Under the pieces are notes generated by a model. It made no database searches. It saw nothing but the letters and a program-made list of their open reading frames with translations, and was not told the DNA's origin. A stretch of DNA of 56,335 nucleotides from Flavobacteriales bacterium (lineage in GTDB: Bacteria > Bacteroidota > Bacteroidia > Flavobacteriales_D > Parvicellaceae). A program made the position numbers and the translations under genes. Position 1 is the stretch's first letter; each line of letters begins with the position of its first letter. The stretch lies in assembly GCA_018401455.1 (NCBI GenBank), contig JAGYKU010000012.1:1-56335 (forward strand), in the 5' to 3' direction. Shown here piece by piece: positions 1 through 9,757 of the stretch.

Positions 1-1305
1 GGTTCGCCTTCACAAAAAGCAGGTCTTAAGGCAGGAGATATTATTCTTGAAGTAGACGACCAAGATGTGAAGGGAAAAAGTGTCAGTGATATGAGTCTTT
101 TTTTGAAAGGCGGTCCTAACACTGAATTGAAAATCAAATATAAAAGAGGTGAAGAAATAAATGAAGTGACATTCAAAAGAGAAGAGATTAAAATTCCAGA
201 TGTTCCTTATTATGGAATGGTTGATGACAATACTGGTTACGTAAAACTGAATTCCTTTACCCAAACAGCAAGTCAAGAAGTTGGTGACGCTCTAAGAAAA
301 TTAAGAGACTCAAGTAATATGAGTCAGTTGGTATTTGATTTAAGAGGAAATGGAGGTGGATTACTCCATGAATCTGTTAATATTGTCAACTTTTTTGTGC
401 CAAAAGGAGAGTTGGTCGTTTATACCAAAGGTCGTTTGACAGATGTTAATAGAGATTACAAAACAACCAATAGCCCTTTTGACTTGAATATGCCAGTGGT
501 CGTTTTAATTGATGATTATTCAGCCTCTGCAAGTGAAATTGTAAGTGGAAGTTTACAAGATTTAGACAGAGCAGTTGTCATTGGGGAAACTAGTTTTGGA
601 AAAGGGTTGGTGCAACAAACAAAAGAATTAGAGTTTGGAAGTATCGTAAAACTTACGGTAGCAAAATATTACACGCCAAGTGGAAGATGTATTCAAAAAT
701 TAGATTATTCACACAAAGATGAATATGGAAATGTGAGTGAAGTTCCTGATAGTTTATTAGCAAAATTCAAAACCAAAAACGGAAGAGAAGTAATGGACGG
801 AAGAGGTGTAGAACCAGACATTAAAATTGAAGAAACATTTTATAGTGCCCTTACAAGAAAACTAATGATTGAACATCATATATTTAATTTTGCAACCAAT
901 TACCAAAGAACACACGCTACTATTCCTGATGTTAAAAACTTCAAACTTTCTGATGAAGAATACCAATCATTCATAGAAGAATTAAAAGAAAAGAAAATCG
1001 AATATACGACTTCTTCAATCGAACAACTTAAAGAATTGAAAAAAACTGCAAAAGATGAAAAATATCATGAAGATGCAGAAGTTGAATTTGATGCATTAAT
1101 TGCCAAATTAACTCCGGTATTGGAAGATGATATGAAACGTTTTAAATCTGAAATTATTCAATTGCTTGAAAATGAAATTATTTCTAGATATTACTATTCA
1201 GAAGGTAGGGTAGTCCACGCGCTTAAAGATGATCCATATATGCTAAAAGCTTTAGAAGTTTTGAATGATTCGTCAAAATACAACAAAATATTATCAGGTA
1301 ATTAA
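1..1305 (+). CDS. C-terminal processing peptidase (S41 family), 5' truncated by window edge
   Basis: The reading frame is open from base 1, so only the 3' part of the gene is present (434 residues). The first ~60 residues are the end of a PDZ domain (GLKAGDIILEVDD). The S41 protease core follows, with FDLRGNGGG, the catalytic serine in SASASEI and the catalytic lysine in ETSFGKG about 25 residues later. A charged, helical C-terminal extension of ~170 residues follows, as in Bacteroidota Prc/CtpA-like enzymes. These periplasmic serine-lysine proteases cut C-terminal tails of envelope proteins. The signal peptide would lie outside the window. The next gene starts 14 bp downstream, so the two may be co-transcribed. 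The family call is firm; the substrate is unknown. Confidence 0.93.
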   Translation, partial: GSPSQKAGLKAGDIILEVDDQDVKGKSVSDMSLFLKGGPNTELKIKYKRGEEINEVTFKREEIKIPDVPYYGMVDDNTGYVKLNSFTQTASQEVGDALRKLRDSSNMSQLVFDLRGNGGGLLHESVNIVNFFVPKGELVVYTKGRLTDVNRDYKTTNSPFDLNMPVVVLIDDYSASASEIVSGSLQDLDRAVVIGETSFGKGLVQQTKELEFGSIVKLTVAKYYTPSGRCIQKLDYSHKDEYGNVSEVPDSLLAKFKTKNGREVMDGRGVEPDIKIEETFYSALTRKLMIEHHIFNFATNYQRTHATIPDVKNFKLSDEEYQSFIEELKEKKIEYTTSSIEQLKELKKTAKDEKYHEDAEVEFDALIAKLTPVLEDDMKRFKSEIIQLLENEIISRYYYSEGRVVHALKDDPYMLKALEVLNDSSKYNKILSGN

Positions 1306-1319
1306 CCGTTATCTATTTT

Positions 1320-2885
1320 GTGCTAGGCGAAAATTTTCCACATAGATTTTTCTACATCTTTTTGATGTCATTATTGGCTTTTGGATTATCCACAGGCGAA
1401 ATTTTAATGAGTATTCCTTCCATAGGTCTTGCTATAAATTGGTTAGTAGAAGCAAAATTCAAAGCAAAATGGGAAAGAATCAAATCTTTAAGATATTCGC
1501 CATTGGCTTTTTTGCTTGTTTATGTAGTGCATATTTTCTGGCTTCTTTTCACCAATGATGTCAACAATGGAGTGAAAGATTTGGTTTTAAAATTACCTTT
1601 ATTGTGTTTTCCTCTGGTATTAGGAAGTATTCCAATATTATCAAAAAAAGAATGGTGGACGATTGTCTTTGCTTTTATAGCGGGTGTTATTGTAAGCACA
1701 TTAGCAGGATATTATGTTTACTTTTTAAAAGATATTACAGACTATCGTGAAATTTCTGTTTTTATTTCTCACATCAGATTGAGCATTTTGATTGGGATGA
1801 GTATTTTATTAATTCTTTTAGCATTATTTCATTTTGAGTCCAAACAAAAATATTGGTTATTGATTCCTTTAATACTGTTTGCTTATTTTATCAGAATTCT
1901 TGAATCTGGTACGGGATATATCTGTTTGGCAATGGCAATTTTTGTCTTTTTGGTATATCAAGCGTATATTTTTAAAAAGAAAATATATTTCATTTCACTT
2001 TTAGTTTTCACTTTAATATCCTTTGCTGGAGGAACGCTTTGGGTATATTTTGCTTATGAAAGTGTGGTTGAAGTAAAAGATTCTGCAGACATAAACAACT
2101 TAGAACAAACCACAGCTATTGGAGGTAAGTATATTCATCATCTAGAATCTAATTTATTAGAAAACGGTTATTACGTTTGGCTTTATGTCTGTCCGGAAGA
2201 AGTTGATTCGGCTTGGCAACAAAGAAGTGTTTTCAAAATGGATTCATTAGATATGAAAGGTCAGCCTATGTATGGCACTATATATAGATATCTTACTTCC
2301 AAAGGGCTCAGAAAAGATTACTTAGGCGTAATGGCATTGAAAGATGAAGATATCAAAGCGATTGAAAAAGGAAATGTATCTGCTATGCCAAGAAAATACG
2401 GAATTACTGCGAGAATTAAAGAAATCATTTATGAAGTGATTAGTTTTAGAGAAAACATAGATCCAAATAATCGTTCCATCATTCAAAGAATGTATTATTT
2501 GGATGCAGGATATCAAGTTTTTAAATCTAATATCTTATTGGGTGTTACAAAAGGTGACGAAATGGAAACTTACTACAAGTTTTATGAAGACAATAAATCC
2601 AGATTGAGGAAAGAATATCAATTAAGAGCACACAATCAGTTGTTATCTTTTTTTGTTTGTTTTGGATTAATTGGAGGTATCATAATTCTATTTGGAATTT
2701 TTTATCCAATATTTACTTTAAAAAAACATTTTTTGAGTTATGTGATTTTATTATTCCTTTTTATTGGTTGTATTACTGATGATATTCTTGACACTCAAGC
2801 AGGCGTCACATTATTTTCGTTCTTCTACTGTTGGGCTTTTTTTCAAACAAAAAGTAGTTTCTATCACAAATCAATCACTTCGTAA
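1320..2885 (+). CDS. O-antigen ligase/Wzy-like polytopic membrane protein
   Basis: This 521-residue protein has many hydrophobic segments (residues ~8-30, 60-80, 90-130, 150-210, 220-245 and 440-510) and a long hydrophilic loop at ~250-430. That layout fits the O-antigen ligase/polymerase superfamily, in which a big periplasmic loop carries the active site. I see no diagnostic short motif, so the family rests on topology. The start is GTG at 1320, because the first membrane segment begins almost at once; an ATG at 1365 would cut into it. It lies 14 bp after the protease gene. Its last 22 bp overlap the convergent WG-repeat gene. Likely role: joining or polymerising surface polysaccharide. Confidence 0.6.
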   Translation: MLGENFPHRFFYIFLMSLLAFGLSTGEILMSIPSIGLAINWLVEAKFKAKWERIKSLRYSPLAFLLVYVVHIFWLLFTNDVNNGVKDLVLKLPLLCFPLVLGSIPILSKKEWWTIVFAFIAGVIVSTLAGYYVYFLKDITDYREISVFISHIRLSILIGMSILLILLALFHFESKQKYWLLIPLILFAYFIRILESGTGYICLAMAIFVFLVYQAYIFKKKIYFISLLVFTLISFAGGTLWVYFAYESVVEVKDSADINNLEQTTAIGGKYIHHLESNLLENGYYVWLYVCPEEVDSAWQQRSVFKMDSLDMKGQPMYGTIYRYLTSKGLRKDYLGVMALKDEDIKAIEKGNVSAMPRKYGITARIKEIIYEVISFRENIDPNNRSIIQRMYYLDAGYQVFKSNILLGVTKGDEMETYYKFYEDNKSRLRKEYQLRAHNQLLSFFVCFGLIGGIIILFGIFYPIFTLKKHFLSYVILLFLFIGCITDDILDTQAGVTLFSFFYCWAFFQTKSSFYHKSITS

Positions 2886-4762
2886 CCAATTCCATCTACC
2901 AAAACTCTTACTTTGTTTCTAGAAATTACTAAAGGTGGTTTTCTGTATTTAAAACCTATTATCATATTGCCTTGAGTGTCTATCAAACCCCATCTACTGT
3001 TTTGTTTCACAGCTGCCATTCCATATCTATGCGGATGCGCTTCTTCAAAGATGGGCTTAAGCACTTGTTTTCCTTTAGAGGAAATATATCCCCAAGCACT
3101 ATCTACATAATACGGAGCAATACCACTACCAAAGTTTCCTAATAAATCGTATTTGGGTTGTAAAATAACTTTGCCTTTGTAATCTATGGCACCATATTTT
3201 CCGTTTTGTCTAAATATTGCCTTTCCATCACTAAAACCAGAAATATAATCGTATTTACAAGGAATCACTACATCTCCATACCAATCTATAAATCCATATT
3301 TTACTTGAGGGTTTGAAAAGGTAATTTCCCCTAAATTATTTTCAATTATTTCTGTGTTTTTAATTTCCGAAATCATTGCCATTCCATCGTGATAATCTCC
3401 ACCTTCAAAATGAATTGTATTTCCATCCATTTTAAGTTCTTGATAAAAAACATTTTCAAAAAAAGTTTCTTCAATATAATAGTTGCTTTTTGGTTGATGT
3501 AAAAAATGAAAAATACTGTCATTGTATTTCCTGTCTCCATTATTTTGCCAAATCATTTCGTGACAAGGGCGCCAATCGCTCAAAACTTCACCTGTAGAAT
3601 CTACAATATAATTGTAAATTTTCTCCATATAGGCATTACCTCTTTCATCTCTTCTCAATCTTTCATCAATCACACGGTGATACCAATTAGATTTGGGGTA
3701 AATATTAATATACCATCCAGACTTTTGTTCTCCTTCATCAGTAAATAATGCTTTCTTGTACGTTTTTTTGCCTAGAAAATCTTCCATCGAATAGGCTACA
3801 ATTCTTTCTTTGTTGAATAAATCAAAACCGTGAAATTCTTTACCAATCACACTTCCGTCTAGATTGAGTAGTAAAAACCCTTCATTCAAGGTTTGAGCTA
3901 CATATCTTTTTTCATCAAAAACTCTAATTTCGAGATATTGAAAATCAACTAAAGTTTCGTATTGCTCATTGATAAAACCAAATCTATGATTTTTTTGTGC
4001 TGGGGCAATTCCGTTTTTAAAAGCTCTAATCTCATCAAACCAAGGAGAAATAACTTTAGCGTTTTCATCCAAAAAAGCATAAAGCAGTTTGGAACTGTTA
4101 CTTTCTAATGTTTTTGCAGGAACTTGGTCATTTTCTAAACTCGCAGGAACAGCAACTTTTTGATTCGGTTTTCCCCATTCAAATCTATTGAGGTACCAGT
4201 CAGAAATATTATTTCCTTGAGCATCTACATAACAAAAAACACTGTCCTTATTTTCTTTTTGACTCACAATAAAAAAAACATTCGGTGTGATTTCAGTTCT
4301 AAACAAATGAGGAGGGGCAATTTGCTTACCCGTAGCATCTATCAAAATAGACTGTCTAGGAAGCATATTCGGTAAAATTACATTGGCAATACCATTTTTA
4401 AAAGCATACGTTTTTGAAAAAGCAAAAGGAATTTTTAATTCCCCAACAGGGTTGATAAAACCCCAAAGCCCATTTTGTTGAACACCAGCCATTCCATCAC
4501 TGAAGTTGGAAGCCTCTTCATATATGGGTTTTACAGTCCATTTTCCTGCAGCGTTGATAAAACCCCATTTTCCTTTTTTCTTTGCAGGAGCAAATCCTTC
4601 TGTAAATTTTCTAATCTCCTCAAATTTAGGTTTGATTACCCAATTTTTTTGGTCGTCCATAGCGCCCCATTTTCCGTTTAAATTTTTGGGTGTGAGGTTT
4701 TGCGCAGTGAAGGAATGAATCCAACTGAATAAAATAATAGTTATGCCGATAATGAATCTCAT
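2864..4762 (-). CDS. secreted WG-repeat protein
   Basis: 632 residues with an N-terminal signal peptide (MRFIIGITIILFSWIHSFTAQ). At least eight WG beta-repeats are visible, with cores such as KWGFIN, LWGFIN, RFGFIN, KYGFID, KYGAID, AWGYIS and RWGLID, each followed by a G, a hydrophobic strand and a KP.(Y/F) segment. Repeats cluster at both ends (residues ~28-130 and ~490-620), with a less regular middle. WG-repeat proteins are common in Bacteroidota and are thought to be exported binding or scaffold proteins; no enzymatic residues are apparent. No T9SS sorting domain is present at the C-terminus. The gene is convergent with the membrane protein and divergent from rnpB. Confidence 0.88.
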   Translation of the reverse strand: MRFIIGITIILFSWIHSFTAQNLTPKNLNGKWGAMDDQKNWVIKPKFEEIRKFTEGFAPAKKKGKWGFINAAGKWTVKPIYEEASNFSDGMAGVQQNGLWGFINPVGELKIPFAFSKTYAFKNGIANVILPNMLPRQSILIDATGKQIAPPHLFRTEITPNVFFIVSQKENKDSVFCYVDAQGNNISDWYLNRFEWGKPNQKVAVPASLENDQVPAKTLESNSSKLLYAFLDENAKVISPWFDEIRAFKNGIAPAQKNHRFGFINEQYETLVDFQYLEIRVFDEKRYVAQTLNEGFLLLNLDGSVIGKEFHGFDLFNKERIVAYSMEDFLGKKTYKKALFTDEGEQKSGWYINIYPKSNWYHRVIDERLRRDERGNAYMEKIYNYIVDSTGEVLSDWRPCHEMIWQNNGDRKYNDSIFHFLHQPKSNYYIEETFFENVFYQELKMDGNTIHFEGGDYHDGMAMISEIKNTEIIENNLGEITFSNPQVKYGFIDWYGDVVIPCKYDYISGFSDGKAIFRQNGKYGAIDYKGKVILQPKYDLLGNFGSGIAPYYVDSAWGYISSKGKQVLKPIFEEAHPHRYGMAAVKQNSRWGLIDTQGNMIIGFKYRKPPLVISRNKVRVLVDGIGYEVIDL

Positions 4763-4840
4763 TAGGGCAAAAATAAGGAATTAATTATGGTCAATAAGTT
4801 AACATTTACTTTTTTTATCAAATGATCGATATTAATTGTT

Positions 4841-4848
4841 TAATTTTG
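4841..4848 (+). promoter_or_regulatory. -7 element of rnpB promoter
   Basis: TAATTTTG matches the Bacteroidota -7 consensus TAnnTTTG and lies 5 bp before the P1 helix of the RNase P RNA, the right place for a start near the mature 5' end. No clear TTG is seen at the -33 position. Confidence 0.55.
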
Positions 4849-4853
4849 CACTA

Positions 4854-5243
4854 CCAAACCGTTCTATCGCTGTTTGTCAATTTGGCAAAAAGAGGAAAGT
4901 CCGGGCAGCAAAGAGTAGCATACTTCCTAACAGGAAGGATTTTGATGCAAATCAAAAGACAGCAAGTGCAACAGAAAGTAAACAGCCCCGAGTAATCGGA
5001 GCGATAGGTGAAACGGTGGGGTAAGAGCCCACCAGCATAGTTGGTGACAATTGTGGCTAGGTAAACCTTATGTGCTGAAAGACCAAGTAAACCAATACGT
5101 CTGAGCTTCGGCAAAGACAAAGAGTGACTCGCTCTGTTGGAGGGTAGGTTGATGGATCCATACGGTGACGTATGGACTAGATAAATGGTAGAAACTCACA
5201 GGAAGTAATGAATGTAAGTACAGAATCCGGCTTATAGGTTTGG
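4854..5243 (+). ncRNA. rnpB: RNase P RNA (class A)
   Basis: This is the catalytic RNA of RNase P, which matures tRNA 5' ends. The conserved 5' core GAGGAAAGTCCGGGC is at about 4891-4905, and the universal 3' core ACAGAATCCGGCTTAT is at about 5220-5235. The ends CCAAACC (4854-4860) and GGTTTGG (5237-5243) are complementary and would form P1. The internal AACAGAAAGTAAACAGCCCC... block and GGTGAAACGGTGGGGTAAGAGCCCACCAGC (J11/12 region, ~5008-5037) are also typical. The length of about 390 nt is normal. A terminator follows directly. Open reading frames over this stretch are not genes. Confidence 0.97.
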
Positions 5244-5244
5244 G

Positions 5245-5263
5245 ACCCCTTTTGGGGTTTTTT
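5245..5263 (+). terminator. intrinsic terminator of rnpB
   Basis: ACCCC-TTTT-GGGGT hairpin followed by a run of T, immediately after the P1 3' strand of the RNase P RNA. Confidence 0.85.
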
Positions 5264-5328
5264 ATAGTGAAAATTAGTTGAAATGATTTTTAATAGTAAA
5301 TTTGTGAAGCAATCACAAAAACAAAAAA

Positions 5329-6408
5329 ATGAATAATGTCTCCGCTTCTGTAGCTCCTTTTTCAGCAAGATACTCACCACAAGTACCAGAATTATTAAAC
5401 AAACTTAATTGTTCCATAGCATTATCCACTTATCAAGCAGGTAAGATAGTTTTAATAAGTCCTCATCCAGATAATGAGAGACTTGTTACTCTACCAAGGT
5501 CGTTTATTAAGCCTATGGGAATTGCAGTAAAAGAAGATAAAATGGTAGTTAGTTTGAAAGATGAAGTGATTGTTTTTCAAAATTCAAGACAACTAGCAAC
5601 TCATTATCCCAACAAGCAAAATACGTATGATAGTTTATGGTTGCCGCGAACAACATATTATACAGGTTTAGTAGATATGCACGATATTGCTTTTGGCGAT
5701 GATGGTATTTATGCTGTAAATACATCATTTTCTTGTATTTGTAAAATAGACGGAGAATATAACTTTACACCAATTTGGAAACCTTATTTCATCAAAGATA
5801 TCACTCCAGGAGATTTGTGTCATTTGAATGGTATGGTAATATTAGATGGTAAACCCAAATATGTTACCGCTTTAGGAACCACAAATACTCCTCAAGGTTG
5901 GAAGGAAAATATTATAAGTGGAGGTGTTTTGATGGATGTCGATAAAAACGAAATTATATTAAACAATCTTGCTATGCCTCATTCTCCTAAGATGTATAAC
6001 AACGATTTGTATTTGTTGACATCTGCCTCAGGCGAATTTATAAAAGTAGATTTAGAAAATAAATCTTATCAAACATTAAAAAAGTTTGATGGCTTTTGTA
6101 GAGGATTGTCTTTTCACGGAGATTTTGCATTTATAGGGTTTTCTAAATTAAGAAAAAACTCTAGTACTTTTGCAAAACTGTCTTTTTCTGATAAGGCAAA
6201 TTTTTCAGGAATCAAAATCATTCATATGCCAACTAACGCAGAAGTGGGTGAAATTATATACGAAACAAGTGTAGATGAAATTTACGAAGTAATTGTTTTG
6301 GAAAATATGATTCGCCCCAATATTCTTAATACAAAAGATGATATTCATAAATATTCGTTGGCTACTCCTGATACTACTTATTGGGCAAGAAAGGAAGAAT
6401 CTCAGTAG
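5329..6408 (+). CDS. TIGR03032 family protein (predicted beta-propeller)
   Basis: 359 residues. The protein carries strings conserved in the uncharacterised TIGR03032 family: LSTYQAGK near residue 34, KPMGIA, MHDIAFGDDGIYAVNTSFSC (~118-138), GDLCHLNGM, YVTALGTTNTPQGW, MPHSPKM, FCRGLSFHGDFAFIGFSKLR and a closing RPNI. The regular spacing of these strand-like blocks suggests a beta-propeller. There is no signal peptide, so it is probably cytoplasmic. The family function is unknown. The gene lies 112 bp upstream of a very large T9SS FG-GAP protein on the same strand, which could mean a functional link; that pairing is inference. The ATG at 5329 begins about 66 bp after the rnpB terminator. Confidence 0.85.
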   Translation: MNNVSASVAPFSARYSPQVPELLNKLNCSIALSTYQAGKIVLISPHPDNERLVTLPRSFIKPMGIAVKEDKMVVSLKDEVIVFQNSRQLATHYPNKQNTYDSLWLPRTTYYTGLVDMHDIAFGDDGIYAVNTSFSCICKIDGEYNFTPIWKPYFIKDITPGDLCHLNGMVILDGKPKYVTALGTTNTPQGWKENIISGGVLMDVDKNEIILNNLAMPHSPKMYNNDLYLLTSASGEFIKVDLENKSYQTLKKFDGFCRGLSFHGDFAFIGFSKLRKNSSTFAKLSFSDKANFSGIKIIHMPTNAEVGEIIYETSVDEIYEVIVLENMIRPNILNTKDDIHKYSLATPDTTYWARKEESQ

Positions 6409-6519
6409 AAGAATCCAAATTTCACCTTTTTCTATGTAATATATCATATAGTTAAAGTAATTTTAATTTGTAGTGTTAAATATTTTCATATTTTTAGCAC
6501 CTAATTTAAATCTTTATTT

Positions 6520-9360
6520 ATGAAAAGAAACATTTACCATTACAACAATTTGTTGCGTATTTATAACAAATACCGTAGAAAGTTAGTGAATTTACGTTTG
6601 GCAAACAAGAATGTCAGACGTCAGCATATTTTGCAAAAAAACATTGCAAAGCTGCACGAAAAGTTAACGGTGTTGAATACCACTTTGAGACTCTCTACTG
6701 CTGCGGCAAGTGTAGTGGTTGGATCTTTTGCTTTTGTTCAATCGGCAAACGCCCAAGTAGGGTTTGTTGATAAACAAGTCAATCCTTTTAATATTGTTGG
6801 TTTGGGGGGTAATTATAATTCAACTCCAACCTTTGCAGATATTGATGGCGATGGGGATTTGGATATGCTTACTGGTGATTATTATTATGATTATTATACA
6901 TATACTTACACAGGAGAAAATCGCTTTAAGTATTATGAAAATATAGGCACTGCAGCAAATCCAATTTTTGCTGCTCCAGTTATTAACCCTTTTGGCATCA
7001 CTGGAAATAATAATTATAGTGAATATTTTTCTCCAACCTTTGTGGATATAGATGGAGATGGAGATATGGATATTGTTTATGGGGATTTTAATGGGAATAT
7101 TAATTATTTAGAAAATATAGGCTCTCCAACTGCCCCTGCATTTGCTGCTCCAGTATCTAACCCTTTTAATATTGCTCCAATAACTGGTGGTTATTATAGT
7201 GGGAGAAGCAATCCCTCATTTGTGGACATTGATGGAGATGGTGATTTAGATTTAATAACTGGTGATTTAACTGGTGATTTCTATTACTTTGAAAACATTG
7301 GTTCGGCTTCTGCCCCCTCATTCGCTGCTCTTACTACTAATCCTTTCAATCTATCGAGTGTTGGCTATTTCGGTAATTCCGCTCCTTCTTTTATTGATAT
7401 AGATGGAGATGGAGATTTTGATTTAATATCTGGGCATTATGATGGTAATTTTTACTACTATGAGAATATAGGGTCTTCTATCGCTGCTGATTTCGCTGCT
7501 TCTCAAATGAATCCTTTTAACTTAACTTTTGCGGGGAATTACTCTTATTCAGGACCTTCTAGACCTACATTTGCTGATTTAGACAATGATGGAGATTTAG
7601 ATTTAATTTCTGGAGATGGAGATGGAGATTTTACTTATTTCAGACAATGTGCTGCTTCTACATCTACTTTAAATGTTTCCACTGCTTGTTCTTATACAGC
7701 TCCAGATGGAATGTTTTATAATTCTAGCGGAACGTTTACAAGTATTATCGAAAATGCTGATGGATGTGACAGTATAATTACCATTAACTTAACTATTAAT
7801 TCCCTTTTTGATCAGTCTTTAATCGCTTCGAATCCTGTTTTATGTGGTTCAGGTGCTACAACAATTGATTTAGGAAGTTCTCAAGATGGAGTAAGTTATT
7901 ATTTAAGAGATGATGCAGACAATTCTGTAATAGCAGGACCTATAGTTGGAGACGGATCTGGTATTTCTTTTAACACAGGAACTATTTCTTCTGACATAAC
8001 TTATAATGTCTATGCCGAGAACACTTTAACCCGTTCACTAGGAATAGAAATGCAGGGAGATATTGATAATAGAATAACAATTCCAGGTGTCAATTTAAAT
8101 GGGAATTCATTTAGTATTGAATTTTGGGCAAAAAGAAGTTCAACAAATTCTCAAGACCACATTATTTCTCAGGGTTCTAATAACACAAACCAAGGATTGC
8201 ATATAGGTTTTAGAGGTAACAATAGGTTTACTTTTGCGTTTTTTGGAAACGATCTTGATACAGATAATTCATACACAGATAATAATTGGCACCATTTTGC
8301 AGTAACCTACGATGTAGGTTCTGGAGAGAGAATCATTTATGTGGATGGAGCTTTTGAAAAATCAGATGTAACTGCTTCTACATATAATGGAACTGGAAAT
8401 GTTTTATTAGGTGATACACCTTGGGGTTCTGACGAATTTGCAGGAAGAATGGATGAGGTTAGAATTTGGAATGGAGTTAGAACTGTAACTGAAATTCAAG
8501 ACAATATGAGTGAATGTTTAACTGGCTCAGAATCTGGATTAGTTGCATATTATCAGTTTGAAGATGGACCAGGAAGTACTGTTCTTACTGATGCTACTGT
8601 TAATGGTTATGACGGAACTTTAAGTTCAAACATAGATGAAAATGTGGCTTGGCAAGAAGGAGTAAGTAATTGTAGTTCTACTTGTACGCTCACTATGACT
8701 CAAACAGCAACAGTATCTATTGTACCTGAATTAGTAGGCACAAACAATACTACTATTTGTAATAATGAAAGTATTGAGATTAACGGAACAACTTATGATG
8801 CTTCTAATTCAACTGGAACAGAAGTATATTCAAATGTTGGAGTGAATGGATGTGACTCTACAGTTATGGTGAATTTAAATGTACTTCCTGCATTAAATAC
8901 TATGACTTCAGTTGTTAATGAAACTATTACTGCAACGCTTTCTGGAGTAACTTACCAATGGGTAGATTGCGACAATGGAAATGCGCCAATTTCGGGAGCT
9001 ACTGGTCAAAGTTTTACAGCAACTAGCAATGGAAATTACGCTGTAGAAATTACTGATAACGGTTGTACAGAAATTTCAAGTTGCGTGACCATTTCAAGTG
9101 CTTCTATAGCAAATGTTGATGTAAATGCACTTTTAAGTGTTTATCCAAATCCAACAAATGGATTGGTTCAGGTTACGCTTCCAGAGACTTTGTTTGGACA
9201 AACAATTATTTTGACCAATACAATGGGACAAGTTTTGGAAACAAAAATCATCAATAGCACAATGCTAGATTACAATTTACAAAATTTATCAAATGGAATT
9301 TATTTCATTCAAGTGCAAACTGAAAATGGGCTAATTTCTAAGAAAATTGTTAAAAAATAG
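6520..9360 (+). CDS. T9SS-sorted FG-GAP/VCBS and LamG repeat surface protein with extended basic N-terminus
   Basis: 946 residues. Residues 1-54 are a very basic, probably helical extension (KYRRKLVNLRLANKNVRRQ). It precedes a conventional hydrophobic export segment (STAAASVVVGSFAFVQSANAQ, ~59-79). Five FG-GAP/VCBS repeats follow (~88-385), each with a Ca2+-binding DIDGDGDLD-like loop and most ending in Y.ENIG...FAA....NPF. A linker with two DGCDS-type segments brackets a LamG/concanavalin-like domain (~515-690; SIEFWAKR, WHHFAVTYD, MDEVRIWNG). The protein ends with a T9SS type A sorting domain (LSVYPNPTNG ... LSNGIYFIQVQTENG ... KIVKK). It is likely exported by Sec, moved across the outer membrane by T9SS and anchored or released as an adhesin. 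The ATG at 6520 keeps the extension; no later Met gives a better signal peptide. Confidence 0.9.
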   Translation: MKRNIYHYNNLLRIYNKYRRKLVNLRLANKNVRRQHILQKNIAKLHEKLTVLNTTLRLSTAAASVVVGSFAFVQSANAQVGFVDKQVNPFNIVGLGGNYNSTPTFADIDGDGDLDMLTGDYYYDYYTYTYTGENRFKYYENIGTAANPIFAAPVINPFGITGNNNYSEYFSPTFVDIDGDGDMDIVYGDFNGNINYLENIGSPTAPAFAAPVSNPFNIAPITGGYYSGRSNPSFVDIDGDGDLDLITGDLTGDFYYFENIGSASAPSFAALTTNPFNLSSVGYFGNSAPSFIDIDGDGDFDLISGHYDGNFYYYENIGSSIAADFAASQMNPFNLTFAGNYSYSGPSRPTFADLDNDGDLDLISGDGDGDFTYFRQCAASTSTLNVSTACSYTAPDGMFYNSSGTFTSIIENADGCDSIITINLTINSLFDQSLIASNPVLCGSGATTIDLGSSQDGVSYYLRDDADNSVIAGPIVGDGSGISFNTGTISSDITYNVYAENTLTRSLGIEMQGDIDNRITIPGVNLNGNSFSIEFWAKRSSTNSQDHIISQGSNNTNQGLHIGFRGNNRFTFAFFGNDLDTDNSYTDNNWHHFAVTYDVGSGERIIYVDGAFEKSDVTASTYNGTGNVLLGDTPWGSDEFAGRMDEVRIWNGVRTVTEIQDNMSECLTGSESGLVAYYQFEDGPGSTVLTDATVNGYDGTLSSNIDENVAWQEGVSNCSSTCTLTMTQTATVSIVPELVGTNNTTICNNESIEINGTTYDASNSTGTEVYSNVGVNGCDSTVMVNLNVLPALNTMTSVVNETITATLSGVTYQWVDCDNGNAPISGATGQSFTATSNGNYAVEITDNGCTEISSCVTISSASIANVDVNALLSVYPNPTNGLVQVTLPETLFGQTIILTNTMGQVLETKIINSTMLDYNLQNLSNGIYFIQVQTENGLISKKIVKK

Positions 9361-9388
9361 AATTGTATAATTCAACTATAATTTAATC

Positions 9389-9425
9389 AAATCCCTACTT
9401 TTCATTTTGAGAAGTAGGGATTTTT
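9389..9425 (+). terminator. intrinsic terminator after the FG-GAP gene
   Basis: AATCCCTACTT pairs with AAGTAGGGATT (9389-9399 against 9412-9422) around a short loop, followed by T-rich sequence, about 30 bp after the stop codon. Confidence 0.85.
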
Positions 9426-9550
9426 ATTTATACAAAGAACTAATAAAAGTGTATAATATAGCTGTTTAAAAACTAGAACAAAAAAAAGTCTTAAAATCTT
9501 GAATCTTTATGTCTTGTATCTAGTTATAATGCAACAAAAGATTCAAAACC

Positions 9551-9757
9551 TTAAACCACCAAAATTTCCATTGCTCCAAAAAGAACAACATCCCCCTTCT
9601 GAATTTTTTTTCGAATAACTTGGCAAACTTCTTCGTTTACCACAACTTCACCTTCTAAAATTCTGATTTTGGCTTCACCTCCTGTCCCAACAAGATGTAG
9701 TGTTTTTAGTAAATTATTCAATTGAATATAAGGCTGGTCTTTAAGTTCGAATTCCAT
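9551..9757 (-). CDS. small S4-domain RNA-binding protein (YbcJ-like)
   Basis: 68 residues, essentially one S4 domain of the YbcJ/S4_2 type: IQLNNLLKTLHLVGTGGEAK is followed by EGEVVVNEEV, then RKKIQKGDVV. The GGEAK..I..G.V.VN.E core is the RNA-binding part of the family. The length matches stand-alone YbcJ-like proteins, which are cytoplasmic and of unclear function, probably associated with ribosomes or structured RNA. It is transcribed away from the rimP operon and its start lies about 180 bp from rimP, so the two share an intergenic region. Confidence 0.85.
   Translation of the reverse strand: MEFELKDQPYIQLNNLLKTLHLVGTGGEAKIRILEGEVVVNEEVCQVIRKKIQKGDVVLFGAMEILVV

Noticed and set aside
4836-5120. 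Short ORFs on both strands over 4836-5120
   Set aside because: They lie inside RNase P RNA, whose conserved cores and P1 pairing explain the sequence.
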